Source of the DNA: Streptomyces neyagawaensis
GTDB lineage: Bacteria > Actinomycetota > Actinomycetes > Streptomycetales > Streptomycetaceae
NCBI RefSeq assembly: GCF_023516595.1
Contig: NZ_JAMGBG010000023.1
Coordinates: 124,001-188,000 of the forward strand
DNA length: 64,000 nt
Direction: 5' to 3'
Part shown: piece by piece, positions 43,453-53,399 of the stretch
How positions within the stretch are numbered: the stretch's first letter is position 1
Layout: each line of letters starts with the position of its first letter
Translations under genes and position numbers: made by a program
The notes under the pieces: model-generated
The model's database searches: none
The model's input: only the letters and a program-made list of their open reading frames with translations
Told to the model about the DNA's origin: nothing

Positions 43453-44289
43453 TTACTTGACGTCGACGGCGTCGCCGGCGGACGTCTTGGCCGCGGTCGT
43501 CGACGTACCCGCGAACGTGTAGCGGTACGAGCCGTCCTTGGTGGCCGTCACCGTGGTGGACAGGGCGCCGCCGGTGCCGGAGGTCACCGTCTTCACATCG
43601 GTGTAGGACGTGGTGCCGGCCGCCTTGAACTGGAGCGTCACCGTCTGGCCCTTGTAACCGGTGTAGCTGCGGGTCTCCCAGTTCGCGCGGGTCAGCGCGC
43701 CCTTGACGGTCAGGGTCCGGCCCTTGACGACCGGTTCCGGGGCGGCGTTCACGGTGAGCTTCGCGGCGCGCTGGAGCTTGGCGGTGCCGAGGTTGCCCCA
43801 GATGTCGAAGCCGCTCTCGAAGCTGATGTGGTCGTCGGAGTCGTCCTCGTCGATGGACGTGTGGCCGTAGAGGGCGGCGACCTTCCAGGTGGTGGCGTCC
43901 TCGGCGCTCATCAGGTTCTCGCGCGGGTCGACGGTGATCTTCGTCGTGCAGGTCTGCGTCACCGTGGTGTCGGTGGTGGCCGTGGTGGTGCAGACGGGCT
44001 GCTTCGTCGAGCCTTCGAGTCCGTTGGAGGGGCTGGCGAGCCGGCCCCGGTACAGGGCGATGGCCAGGACGTTCTTCTCGTGATCGATGACGAGGTCCGC
44101 CGGGCGGGTGAAGCTGTACGTGACCGGGACGGCCACTGTGTCCTTGACGCCGACCACGATCGGCTTGCCGTTGTTCACCGTGACGGCGCCGAAGCTCAGG
44201 TTCGGCGAGTCGGCCAGCGCGGAGGGCGCGGCGAGGCCGGTGAGAGCCAGGGCGCCGGAGACGACGGCACCTATGGCGAGCTTTCGCAT
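43453..44289 (-). CDS. Secreted protein of unknown function
   Basis: 278 aa, ATG 44287-44289. A signal peptide MRKLAIGAVVSGALALTGLAAPSALA ends at about residue 27. The mature protein is beta-rich with two Ig-like parts: PADLVIDHEKNVLAIALYRG with a Cys pair (CTTT..C), and a C-terminal RTLTVKGALTRANWETRSYTGYKGQTVTLQF domain. No anchor or enzyme motif. Expression is probably monocistronic, given the terminator behind it. Family not recognised. Confidence 0.8.
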   Translation of the reverse strand: MRKLAIGAVVSGALALTGLAAPSALADSPNLSFGAVTVNNGKPIVVGVKDTVAVPVTYSFTRPADLVIDHEKNVLAIALYRGRLASPSNGLEGSTKQPVCTTTATTDTTVTQTCTTKITVDPRENLMSAEDATTWKVAALYGHTSIDEDDSDDHISFESGFDIWGNLGTAKLQRAAKLTVNAAPEPVVKGRTLTVKGALTRANWETRSYTGYKGQTVTLQFKAAGTTSYTDVKTVTSGTGGALSTTVTATKDGSYRYTFAGTSTTAAKTSAGDAVDVK

Positions 44290-44527
44290 GAATTCCCCAC
44301 ATTCGAAGCGGGCCCCCGGGCATGGCGCTCCAGAACAAGGGCCCGCTGTTGGGGTGACACTAAACGATCACCGATGTGCGGGGAATACGGGGCGGCTGTG
44401 AAGGCTGCGACAAAACACCTGGTCAGGTGGGTGTGAGTGGTCCGGGTGAGGCGTCCGGCGACCATGCGCGGACGCCCCTCGGCCGACTGTCCGGCGGGGG
44501 CGTCCGGCGATGCGAAGGCCCGGACCG

Positions 44528-45064
44528 TCAGGCGGAGATGCCGTCGATCCGGGCCAGAGCGTCGTCCGCGCCGTACGGCTGGAGGTAGGGCAGCCAGCGC
44601 GGGTCCCTATGGCCGGTCCCGATGATGCGCCAGGCCAGACCGGTGGGCGGAGCGGGTTTGTGGCGCAGCCGCCAGCCGATCTCGACGAGATGACGGTCGG
44701 CCTTGACGTGATTGCAACGACGGCACGACGCGACGACGTTGTCCCAGACGTGCTTGCCCCCGCGGCTGCGCGGGATGACGTGGTCGACGCTGGTTGCGAC
44801 GCCACCGCAGTACATGCACCGGCCCCCGTCACGCGCGAACAGCGCCCGACGGGTCAGAGGAACGGGCCCCCGATAGGGAACCCGGACGAATCGCTTGAGC
44901 CGGACCACGCTGGGTGCGGGGACTGTGACGGTCGCGCTGTGCATGAAGGCGCCGGATTCCTCCAGGGAGACGGCCTTGTTCTCCAGGACGAGGACGAGCG
45001 CGCGGCGGAGCGGTACGACGCCGAGCGGCTCGTACGACGCGTTGAGGACCAGGACATGCGGCAC
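44528..45064 (-). CDS. HNH endonuclease-domain protein
   Basis: 178 aa, ATG 45062-45064. N-terminal domain VLVLNASYEPLGVVPLRRALVLVLENKA, then an HNH fold: CMYCGGVATSVDHVIPRSRGGKHVWDNVVASCRRCNHVKADR, with zinc Cys pairs (CxxC and CxxC), the catalytic DH and NxxxxC. The short conserved protein is widespread in actinobacteria; a DNA repair or processing role is likely but its substrate is unknown. No restriction-modification partner is adjacent. Confidence 0.85.
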   Translation of the reverse strand: MPHVLVLNASYEPLGVVPLRRALVLVLENKAVSLEESGAFMHSATVTVPAPSVVRLKRFVRVPYRGPVPLTRRALFARDGGRCMYCGGVATSVDHVIPRSRGGKHVWDNVVASCRRCNHVKADRHLVEIGWRLRHKPAPPTGLAWRIIGTGHRDPRWLPYLQPYGADDALARIDGISA

Positions 45065-45379
45065 GGATGCCTCCTTGTACGCCGGCGGCGCGTGGCTCGC
45101 GCCGTGGACGATCCGTAGTCAGTCTCTCCTCAGGCCAGGTGGAAGCGCCACCATGTCCCGGTAACGGGCTGGGAGTGTTTTCGACCACACCTTGATTCAT
45201 CCCCCGCTGCGTGCGCCCTTCACTCCCTGGTGAGCGCCCTGTCTCCCTCGAACATCGCTACGACCTCCACACAATGCCCCGTTAGTGTGGTGGGTCTGCT
45301 CCTCCGGTGACCTTTCCGTGACCTGATCGATCTTGACCGCCGTACCGGGGGGCGGATAACGCACCTGGAGGTACCCGCC
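45065..45379. other. Divergent intergenic region between HNH gene and mscS
   Basis: 315 bases. Contains the two divergent promoters, but no convincing -35/-10 pair, operator or hairpin could be assigned. No coding evidence. Confidence 0.5.
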
Positions 45380-46483
45380 GTGTCGCCCGTTTCGTCCCTG
45401 CCCCTCCTACTGGCCGCCGCGTCGCCGTCGCCGTCCCCTTCCGAGACGCCGACGACGCCCGCGGTGCCCACCCTGGAGGACGCTCAGGAGAGCGCGACCA
45501 ACGCCGCCAGCTGGGTGGAGGAGAACTGGTCCACATGGCTGGCCATCGGTCTGCGCGTGCTGCTGATCGTGGTCATCGCGGCGGTGCTGAGAGTGGTGGT
45601 CCGGCGGGCGATCACCAAGCTCATCGACCGGATGAACCGCTCCGTGCCGACCACCGAGGGCTCCACCCTCGGCGGGCTGCTGGTCAACGTGGAGCGGCGC
45701 CGCCAGCGCTCCCAGGCCATCGGCTCGGTGCTGCGCTCCGTGGCGTCCTTCCTGATCCTGGGCACGGCCGCCCTGATGGTCCTCGCCACGTTCGAGATCA
45801 ACCTCGCCCCGCTGCTGGCCTCCGCCGGTGTCGCGGGCGTCGCGATCGGTTTCGGCGCCCGGAACCTGGTCACGGACTTCCTCTCCGGCGTCTTCATGAT
45901 CCTGGAGGACCAGTACGGCGTCGGTGACACCGTCGACGCGGGCGTCGCCTCCGGCGAGGTCATCGAGGTCGGCCTGCGCGTCACCAAGCTCCGCGGCGAC
46001 CAGGGCGAGATCTGGTACGTCCGCAACGGCGAGGTCAAGCGCATCGGCAACCTCTCCCAGGGCTGGGCCACCGCCGGGGTCGACGTCACCGTCCGTGCCG
46101 ACGAGGACCTCGACAAGGTCCGCCGCACCCTGACGGAGGTCGGCGAGGCGATGAGCAAGGAGGAGCCCTGGAACGAGTTGCTGTGGGGCCCGATCGAGGT
46201 CCTCGGCCTGGACGACCTGCTCCTGGAGTCGATGGTCGTCCGCGTCTCCGCCAAGACCATGCCCGGCAAGGCCCTCACCATCGAGCGTGAGCTGCGCTGG
46301 CGCATCAAGAAGGCCTTCGACGCCGCCGACATCCGCATCGTCGGGGGCATACCGGCGCAGCCCGACGGCCCGGACGACGATCCCGCGGCCGCCGTCTCGC
46401 CCCCGTCGGTGTACGCCAACTCGACCTCACCGCAGTCGGAGCGGGCCACGCCGATCACCCCGTCGGGCGTGCCGACGAAGTAG
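45380..46483 (+). CDS. Mechanosensitive ion channel, MscS family
   Basis: 367 aa, GTG 45380 with GGAG upstream. After a Ser/Pro-rich N-terminus: membrane helices at about 50-75 (IGLRVLLIVVIAAVL), 120-140 (SFLILGTAALMVLATFEI) and pore helix ASAGVAGVAIGFGARNLVTDFLSG, the glycine/alanine-rich TM3 of MscS, followed by FMILEDQYGVGDTV and a C-terminal cytoplasmic vestibule. Opens on membrane tension to release osmolytes. No regulatory site seen. Confidence 0.9.
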   Translation: MSPVSSLPLLLAAASPSPSPSETPTTPAVPTLEDAQESATNAASWVEENWSTWLAIGLRVLLIVVIAAVLRVVVRRAITKLIDRMNRSVPTTEGSTLGGLLVNVERRRQRSQAIGSVLRSVASFLILGTAALMVLATFEINLAPLLASAGVAGVAIGFGARNLVTDFLSGVFMILEDQYGVGDTVDAGVASGEVIEVGLRVTKLRGDQGEIWYVRNGEVKRIGNLSQGWATAGVDVTVRADEDLDKVRRTLTEVGEAMSKEEPWNELLWGPIEVLGLDDLLLESMVVRVSAKTMPGKALTIERELRWRIKKAFDAADIRIVGGIPAQPDGPDDDPAAAVSPPSVYANSTSPQSERATPITPSGVPTK

Positions 46484-46528
46484 GGCACGCGGCGTACCGC
46501 CGCCGCGCGGCCCGCGCCCGCTCGCACA

Positions 46529-46572
46529 CGACCGTGGGGGCGCCCGGATCTCTCCGGGCGCCCCCACGGTCG
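46529..46572. terminator. Long bidirectional terminator between mscS and ABC permease gene
   Basis: 19-base perfect inverted repeat: CGACCGTGGGGGCGCCCGG (46529-46547) and its complement (46554-46572) with a 6-base loop, between convergent genes. Confidence 0.9.
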
Positions 46573-46617
46573 TTCCGCGCCCTGGGAGTACCCCCGTACC
46601 CCCCGGAGCGCCCTGCG

Positions 46618-47979
46618 CTACGCGTACCGCAGCTCGGCCGGCCGCACCGACCGGCGCAGCAGCGGCAGCGACGTGGCCGCCGCCAGCACACAGGCGCCGA
46701 ACACCACGACGGGGACCAGCAGCGCGTCGAACGGCAGGACCGAACCGCCGCCCAGGACCAGGGCGTAGGTGAAGGCGATGCCGGTGCCGCCGGCCCCGGC
46801 CACCAGCAGCGACGGCAGCAGCGGCAGCGCCGTCTCCAGGAGCAGCGCGCGCCCCAGCACCTCGTACGGCACCCCTGCCGCGACCTGCGCGGCGAGTCCC
46901 CGGCGCCGGGTGGCGAGCGACTCGGCGGTGCCCACGGCCAGTGCGAAGAGGGTGATGACGAAGCCGACGAGGATCGCGGCGGCGGTGAGGTTCAGGCCGG
47001 CGAGGTAGAAGCCGTCCGGCCGCGCCAGGTGGACGGGCTCGGCCATCGTCGCCACCAGTACCGCCCGCACCCCGAGGAACCCGCTGCCGGCCACGGTCCC
47101 CATCAGGACGGCCGCGTGGGTACGGGCCGACGCCCACGGGTCCTCGCGGAGCCGCTCGGCGGCGATCAGAGCCGCCGGGTTGCCCGTGCGGCCGGAGAGC
47201 AGCCGGCCAGTGAGCTTCGAGACCCCGCCCGAGAACAGCACGGCGCCCGCCCCCACCGCGAGCAGTGCCCCGCACACCGTCAGCGGCGCGTGGCTGAACG
47301 TGTGGTCGGGCATGTTCATGTTCGTGGCCGCGACGGCTGCCAGCGCCACCAGCACCAGCAGCGCCAACGCCCCCAGGAACACCCACTGCGGACCCCGGCC
47401 CGTGCTCGGCCCCACCCGCCGGACCCAGCCCAGCGGGGAGGCCACCACACGGCGCAGGGCCAGCACGCTCACCAGCGCCCCCAGGGCGGGCACCCCCAGC
47501 GACACCAGGGCGATCCCCGCCCAGGCGAGGGCGGACGGGCTGTGCCACTCGCGCAGCAGGAACAGCACGAAGAAGACGGTGACGACCAGCGAGCCGATCA
47601 GACACGCGATCCCGGTCTCCAGCGCCGCGATCCGGCGCACCTGCCCCACCGACGCCCCGGCCAGCCGCAGCCCGGCCAGCCGCCGGTCACGGTGCACGGC
47701 GCCCACACGGGCGCACTGGCCGAGGAAGCCCAGGACCGGCACCAGCAGGAGCAGCAGGGTGAGGATCACCCCGGAACGCTCGCCGGGGTTGTCCAGCAGG
47801 CCGTTGCCCACCGGAAGGCGGTAGCGACCCTGGAGCGAGGCCAGCACGGTCGCGGCCAGCCCGAAACCCGTCGCCAGCGCGGCGCCCAGGGCGGTCAGTG
47901 TGACCCGCCACCACTCCCGGCGGTCCGAGCCCCGCGTCAGCAGATAGGCGAGGCGGAGGTCGTTCGCGAGGGACTTCAA
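46618..47979 (-). CDS. FtsX-like ABC exporter permease
   Basis: 453 aa, TTG 47977-47979 overlapping the ATPase stop. Contains about eight membrane helices in two FtsX-like repeats: VTLTALGAALATGFGLAATVLASL, GVILTLLLLLVPVLGFLG, GIACLIGSLVVTVFFVLFLL, GVPALGALVSVLALR, then a second set ending VPVVVFGACVLAAATSLPLL. With the ATP-binding protein it should export a lipid, drug or peptide. The gene set resembles PadR-controlled exporters. No substrate evidence. Confidence 0.85.
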   Translation of the reverse strand: MKSLANDLRLAYLLTRGSDRREWWRVTLTALGAALATGFGLAATVLASLQGRYRLPVGNGLLDNPGERSGVILTLLLLLVPVLGFLGQCARVGAVHRDRRLAGLRLAGASVGQVRRIAALETGIACLIGSLVVTVFFVLFLLREWHSPSALAWAGIALVSLGVPALGALVSVLALRRVVASPLGWVRRVGPSTGRGPQWVFLGALALLVLVALAAVAATNMNMPDHTFSHAPLTVCGALLAVGAGAVLFSGGVSKLTGRLLSGRTGNPAALIAAERLREDPWASARTHAAVLMGTVAGSGFLGVRAVLVATMAEPVHLARPDGFYLAGLNLTAAAILVGFVITLFALAVGTAESLATRRRGLAAQVAAGVPYEVLGRALLLETALPLLPSLLVAGAGGTGIAFTYALVLGGGSVLPFDALLVPVVVFGACVLAAATSLPLLRRSVRPAELRYA

Positions 47980-48689
47980 CGCGACACCCCCAGCGGCGCC
48001 CCGGCCCCGGAGACCACGACGCCGTCCTCCAGCGTGACCTCGCGGTCCGCGTACGCCGCGGTCTGCGCGTCGTGCGTGATCAGCAGCACCGCCGTACCGG
48101 ACTCCCGGGCCGTGTGCACCAGCGCCGTCATCACCTGCTCGCTCGCCAGCGAGTCCAGCGCCCCGGTCGGCTCGTCCGCGAACACCACCCGCGGCCCCGT
48201 CACCAGCGCCCGCGCCAGCGACACCCGCTGGGCCTGGCCGCCGCTCAGTTCGCCGGGCCGCTGCTCCTCCTGGCCGCGGACACCGAACCGCTCCAGCCAC
48301 TCACCGGCCCGCGCCCGCGCCTCGCCGCGACCGGTACCGGCCAGCAGCAGCGGCAGCGCCACATTGTCGACGGCGGTCAGCTCCGGGATCAGCTGCCCGA
48401 ACTGGAAGACGACCCCGAAGTCGGTCCGGCGCAGTTCGCTGAGCCGTTTCTCGGGCAGCCGGTCCAGCCGCTCGCCGGCGTACGTCACCGATCCCTCGTC
48501 CGGCCGCGCTATGCCGGCCAGGCAGTGCAGCAACGTGGACTTGCCGCTGCCGCTGGCCCCGGTGACGGCGAGGATCTCGCCCTCGCGCAGCTCCAGCGAG
48601 GCGCCCCGCAGCGCCCGTGTCCTGCCGTGCGCCTTGACGAGGCCGCGGGCCGCGAGGAGCGGCACGGGGCCCGGGTGGTTCTCGCTCAT
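47976..48689 (-). CDS. ABC transporter ATP-binding protein, LolD/MacB type
   Basis: 237 aa, ATG 48687-48689. Walker A TGASGSGKST, Q-loop FQFGQLIPELTAVDNVALPLLLAG, signature LSGGQAQRVSLARALV, Walker B VVFADEPTGALD, His switch ITHDA. Powers the FtsX-like permease. Overlaps the permease start and the PadR stop by four bases each, forming a three-gene operon. Confidence 0.92.
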   Translation of the reverse strand: MSENHPGPVPLLAARGLVKAHGRTRALRGASLELREGEILAVTGASGSGKSTLLHCLAGIARPDEGSVTYAGERLDRLPEKRLSELRRTDFGVVFQFGQLIPELTAVDNVALPLLLAGTGRGEARARAGEWLERFGVRGQEEQRPGELSGGQAQRVSLARALVTGPRVVFADEPTGALDSLASEQVMTALVHTARESGTAVLLITHDAQTAAYADREVTLEDGVVVSGAGAPLGVSR

Positions 48690-49219
48690 GCTGGGTCGAC
48701 CTCCGCGGTCAGATGGGTCAGCCGGGCCGCCGTGGTGGTCATCCAGCGGAGGTCGGCGTCAAGGTGGTTGAGGGCGTAGTCCGCCGAGAGCACGGTCGAC
48801 AGGTCGGCCCCCGGCGCGGTCTTCAGGGCGGTCAGCTCCCGCATCCGGTCCATGTGGGCGGTGCGCTGCGCCCGGAGGTAGGCGGCCGGGTCGCCGTCGG
48901 CGAGGATCGACACGACGAGCTTGGCGAAGATCTCGTTCGTCACGAACGGCGCGGGCGGCGCGATCCCGCCGGCCCACTCGGCCAGCTCGCGCGCCCCCTC
49001 GTCCGTCGAGCGGTACACGGTCCGCTCCGGGCCGCTGTCCGCCTCGGTGGCGTCGACCTCGGCGAGTCCGTCGCGGACCAGCCGCTGGAGGGTCGTGTAG
49101 ACCTGGCCGTAGGCCAGCGGGCGGGCCTGCGGGAAGCGTTCGTCGTGCCGTCGCTTGAGGTCGTAGCCATGGCTCGGCCCCCTGGCGAGCAGCCCCAACA
49201 GGATGTGACGGGTGCTCAT
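48686..49219 (-). CDS. PadR-family transcriptional repressor
   Basis: 177 aa, ATG 49217-49219. Winged helix with LLGLLARGPSHGYDLKRRHDERF and the wing VYTTLQRLVRDGLAEVDATE; C-terminal helices for dimerisation (ADLRWMTTTAARLTHL). First in the operon with the ABC exporter, so probably a ligand-responsive repressor of it, as PadR/LmrR regulators are. A near-perfect palindrome lies just upstream of its start. Confidence 0.88.
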   Translation of the reverse strand: MSTRHILLGLLARGPSHGYDLKRRHDERFPQARPLAYGQVYTTLQRLVRDGLAEVDATEADSGPERTVYRSTDEGARELAEWAGGIAPPAPFVTNEIFAKLVVSILADGDPAAYLRAQRTAHMDRMRELTALKTAPGADLSTVLSADYALNHLDADLRWMTTTAARLTHLTAEVDPA

Positions 49220-49232
49220 GGAGATCAGTATG

Positions 49233-49254
49233 CACTGAGTACATGTACTGAGTG
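49233..49254. promoter_or_regulatory. PadR operator-like palindrome
   Basis: 22-base near-perfect palindrome CACTGAGTACATGTACTGAGTG with core AGTACATGTACT, 14 bases upstream of the padR start, probably over its promoter. Such ATGTACT-type sites are typical of PadR repressors. Confidence 0.8.
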
Positions 49255-49406
49255 AATAGCGGCCCGGGTTCTCGTCCCCATCGGCCCGTCCGGCGTGAGC
49301 CGGGCCACGATCTCCGCCCCGCCACGTCTGCGGCGGCGTCCACGGGGTAGGGCTGGAGTACCCCGGACCCGCACATCCACCGTCGTACGACGACAAGGAG
49401 GCCCCC

Positions 49407-49646
49407 GTGGCCGCACCGGTACACCTTCCGACCCAGGCCGCCCGCTCCAAACGCGTCCTCGAGCCCCACCGGCTCGTCGAACCCCATGTCTGCGTGTTCA
49501 CCGCGGAGGGTCCCTGCGCCGAGGCGCCGCTCACCAGCGAGCCCCCGCTGCCGGACGCCGAGCCCCTCACCAGCGAGCCGCCCCTCGCGGACGCGGCACC
49601 CCTCACCAGCGAACCCACGTCCAACGGCGCCGCATCGGGGGTCTAG
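49407..49646 (+). CDS. 79-aa small protein with three PLTSEP repeats, coupled to malQ
   Basis: GTG 49407 with AAGGAG seven bases upstream. The first 35 residues are mixed (PTQAARSKRVLEPHRLVEPHVCVFTAEGP). The rest is three 12-13 residue repeats of the form PLTSEPPL-x-D-A, ending in SNGAASGV. The stop TAG is directly followed by the ATG of malQ. No membrane or signal segment and no recognised family. It could be a translational leader for malQ or a small regulatory protein. The antisense frame lacks a ribosome site. Confidence 0.65.
   Translation: MAAPVHLPTQAARSKRVLEPHRLVEPHVCVFTAEGPCAEAPLTSEPPLPDAEPLTSEPPLADAAPLTSEPTSNGAASGV
49516..49625 (+). repeat. Three direct repeats coding PLTSEP units
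   Basis: CTCACCAGCGAGCC-like units of about 36-39 bases in frame, coding the three PLTSEP repeats of the small protein at 49407. The copies differ at synonymous sites, so they are not a recent slippage event. Confidence 0.7.
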
Positions 49647-51815
49647 ATGCCACCACGCCCGGCCGACCCGGGAGAACCACCACCGTCCGGCGCCCCCACG
49701 GAGCCGTCGGACCCGACCCCGCTGGCGCGGCTCGCCGCGTCGTACGGGGTCGCCACCTCCTACCGCCCGTCCCCGGACCGTACGGTCGCCGCCGCGGAGG
49801 GCGCGGTCGTCGCCGCCCTCGCGGCGCTGGACGTGGACGCGAGCACACCCCAGGCGGTCGACGCGGCCCTCGCGGCCCGCGAACGGCAACTGGCCGCCCG
49901 CCTGCTGCCGCCGACCCTGGTGCACTGGGGCGGCGGCGAACCACCCGCCGCCCTGACCGCCCTCCCGGACGGCACCAGGCTGCGCGTGCGGACCGAGCAG
50001 GGCGAGACCCACGACACCGACCGGGACGGCCTGCGCACCGCCGTCCAGGACCTGCCGGCCGGGGTGCACGCCCTCGGCGCCACCACCCCGGACGGCCGCA
50101 CCGCCGACGCCCACCTCGTCGTCGCCCCGCCCCGCCTCCCCGCCCCGCCGGGACGCACCTACGGCCTCCTCGTCCAGCTCTACTCCCTGCTCTCCCGGCG
50201 CAGCTGGGGCATGGGCGACCTCGGCGACCTCGCCGAACTCACCGCCTGGGCCGGCCGCGCCCTCGGCGCCGGATTCGTCCAGGTCAACCCGCTGCACGCG
50301 GCCGTACCCGGCGCCCCCACCGACCCCTCCCCGTACCGCCCCTCCTCGCGCCGCTACCCCGACCCGGTCCATCTGCGCGTCGAGGACATCCCCGAGTACC
50401 CCTATGCACTCGCCGACGACGACGGCGACGTGCTGGGCACCCTCCCGGAACGCGCCGCACGGCTGCGCGAGACCGTGCTCGACAAGGGCGAGCTGATCGA
50501 CCGCGACGCCGTGTGGGAACTCAAACGGCAGGCCCTGGAACGGGTGCGCGCCGTCCCGCTCGGCCCCGGCCGACTGGCCGCCTACTGGGACTTCCTCGCC
50601 GAGGAGGGCGAGGCACTGGAGGACCACGCCACCTGGTGCGCCCTCGCGGAGGTGTACGGCTCCGACTGGCACCGGTGGCCCGTGGGTCTGCGCGACCCGC
50701 GCTCCGCCGAGACCGCCCGGGCCCGCGCCGAGCTGATGGACCGCGTCGACTTCCACACCCGGCTCGCCTGGCTCACCGACGCCCAACTCGGCGCCGCCCA
50801 GCGCTCGGCGCGTGACGCCGGCATGCCCATCGGCCTCGTGCACGACCTCGCCGTCGGCGTCCACCCCGGCGGGGCCGACGCCTGGGCCCAGCAGCGGTAC
50901 GTCGCGGCCGGCATGTCCATCGGCGCGCCCCCCGACGCGTTCAACTCCCGCGGCCAGGACTGGGGTCTGCCGCCCTGGCGCCCCGACCGTCTCGCCGAGT
51001 CCGGCTACGCCCCCTACCGCCGCCTCCTGCGCGCCCTCCTGCGCCACGCGGGCGCCCTGCGCATCGACCACGTCATGGGCCTGTTCCGCCTCTGGTGGGT
51101 TCCGCAGGGCCGGCCGCCGACGGAGGGCACGTACGTCCGCTACGACGCCGACGCCATGCTCGCGATCCTCGTCCTGGAGGCGGCCCGCGCCGGGGCACTG
51201 GTGATCGGCGAGGACCTCGGCACCGTCGAGCCCGGCGTACGGGAGGCGCTCGACGAGCGGGGCGTGCTGGGCACGTCCGTGCTGTGGTTCGAGCGGGACT
51301 GGGAGGGCGACGGACATCCCCTGCCGCCCGAGCGGTGGCGGGCGAACTGCCTGGCCACGGCCACCACCCACGACCTCCCGCCGACCGCGTCCCGGCTCAC
51401 CGGGGACCACGTCGACCTCCGCCACCGGCTCGGCCTGCTGACCCGACCCCTGGCCGAGGAGCGGGCCGAGGCCGCCGCCGACGCGAGCGAGTGGCTGGCG
51501 GTCCTGCGCCGCCTGGGCCTGCTGAACGGGGCGAGCGGGGGCCTGTCGGCGGCCTCCGAGGAGGCCGAGATCCAGGCCGTCCACCGGTTCCTGCTGCGGA
51601 CCCCGGCCCGGATGATCGGCCTCTGGCTCCCCGACGCGGTGGGGGACCGGCGACCGCAGAACCTGCCCGGCACGTGGGACCAGTACCCGAACTGGCGCCT
51701 GCCGATCGCTGACGCCGGGGGTCGGCCGGTGACCCTGGAGGACCTGGCGGCGTCGCCCCGGCTGCGGGCGCTGGTGGAGGTGCTGCGCCGCGGGGAGGGC
51801 CAGGGCGCCTTGTAG
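49647..51815 (+). CDS. malQ: 4-alpha-glucanotransferase (amylomaltase)
   Basis: 722 aa, ATG 49647. GH77 enzyme: FVQVNPLHAAVPG, SPYRPSSRRYPDPVHLRVEDI, GLVHDLAVGVHPGGADAW (catalytic nucleophile Asp), VIGEDLGTVEPGVREAL (acid/base Glu) and TTHDLPPTASRLTGDHVDL. An N-terminal extension of about 170 residues precedes the barrel, usual for the actinobacterial form. Transfers alpha-1,4-glucan segments in maltodextrin and glycogen metabolism. Translated from a start touching the upstream stop. Confidence 0.93.
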   Translation: MPPRPADPGEPPPSGAPTEPSDPTPLARLAASYGVATSYRPSPDRTVAAAEGAVVAALAALDVDASTPQAVDAALAARERQLAARLLPPTLVHWGGGEPPAALTALPDGTRLRVRTEQGETHDTDRDGLRTAVQDLPAGVHALGATTPDGRTADAHLVVAPPRLPAPPGRTYGLLVQLYSLLSRRSWGMGDLGDLAELTAWAGRALGAGFVQVNPLHAAVPGAPTDPSPYRPSSRRYPDPVHLRVEDIPEYPYALADDDGDVLGTLPERAARLRETVLDKGELIDRDAVWELKRQALERVRAVPLGPGRLAAYWDFLAEEGEALEDHATWCALAEVYGSDWHRWPVGLRDPRSAETARARAELMDRVDFHTRLAWLTDAQLGAAQRSARDAGMPIGLVHDLAVGVHPGGADAWAQQRYVAAGMSIGAPPDAFNSRGQDWGLPPWRPDRLAESGYAPYRRLLRALLRHAGALRIDHVMGLFRLWWVPQGRPPTEGTYVRYDADAMLAILVLEAARAGALVIGEDLGTVEPGVREALDERGVLGTSVLWFERDWEGDGHPLPPERWRANCLATATTHDLPPTASRLTGDHVDLRHRLGLLTRPLAEERAEAAADASEWLAVLRRLGLLNGASGGLSAASEEAEIQAVHRFLLRTPARMIGLWLPDAVGDRRPQNLPGTWDQYPNWRLPIADAGGRPVTLEDLAASPRLRALVEVLRRGEGQGAL

Positions 51816-51857
51816 CTCGGGGGTGCGGGTTCGTTGGCGGGTGCGGGTGCGTTGTGG

Positions 51858-51960
51858 TTTCTCGCGCAGTTCCCCGCGCCCCTGAAGGGTTCGGGCCTGC
51901 GGCCCGCCCTTCATCCTGAAAGCACGGGCGCAGCCCCGGTCGCTTTTCAGGGGCGCGGGG
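51858..51960. repeat. Dispersed Streptomyces intergenic palindrome
   Basis: Arms CCCCGCGCCCCTGAA (51872-51886) and TTCAGGGGCGCGGGG (51946-51960), perfect over 15 bases, with TTTCTCGCGCAGTT before the left arm. From memory, this kind of repeat is scattered between genes in many Streptomyces genomes and may act as a terminator. Confidence 0.7.
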
Positions 51961-52081
51961 CGTGACACATGCGGCTCCGCCGCGTGGGCGCGATCAGCCC
52001 CCACCCACCCACACCCGCCGACGCACCCCCACCCCACCCCCCGCCCGCGCACTCCTCCGCCGCGTTGGATACGTTGGCCCC

Positions 52082-52333
52082 GTGGACAAGAAGAACGCCC
52101 TGCGCGCCGGCGCCCTGGCCGCCGGTACGACGCTGATGATGCTGCTCATGTCGTCCCCCGCGCTCGCACTGACGCCCGACGACGGAGACGACCCGGGTCC
52201 GGGCCTCAGCGTGATCGAGACGCTCGGCCTCTACGTCGTGGCGCCGATCGGGCTGTTCGCGCTGATCACCGGCCTGGTGATGGTCCTGGACCGGTCGACG
52301 GACCGCGAGCCCAAGGCCAAGGCGAAGGTCTGA
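52082..52333 (+). CDS. 83-aa small membrane protein
   Basis: GTG 52082. A first hydrophobic segment (LAAGTTLMMLLMSSPALA), probably a signal sequence or membrane helix, then an acidic DDGDDPGPG loop and a second helix (LYVVAPIGLFALITGLVMVL), ending in a basic cytoplasmic tail TDREPKAKAKV. Conserved small membrane protein type in Streptomyces; function unknown. Confidence 0.75.
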   Translation: MDKKNALRAGALAAGTTLMMLLMSSPALALTPDDGDDPGPGLSVIETLGLYVVAPIGLFALITGLVMVLDRSTDREPKAKAKV

Positions 52334-52347
52334 CCGACCCCCACTGA

Positions 52348-53328
<981 letters not shown>

Positions 53329-53399
53329 GCCGACCGCGATCTAGGCCGCGTCCGCCGCTTCCCGTCGGCCTCGCGCAGGGTCGGACACGGCCCGGCGCG

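Noticed and set aside
48759..52052. Minus-strand open frame of about 1,100 codons opposite malQ and into padR
   Set aside because: Antisense shadow: no recognisable domain, covers a well-defined GH77 gene and overlaps the padR gene in another frame.
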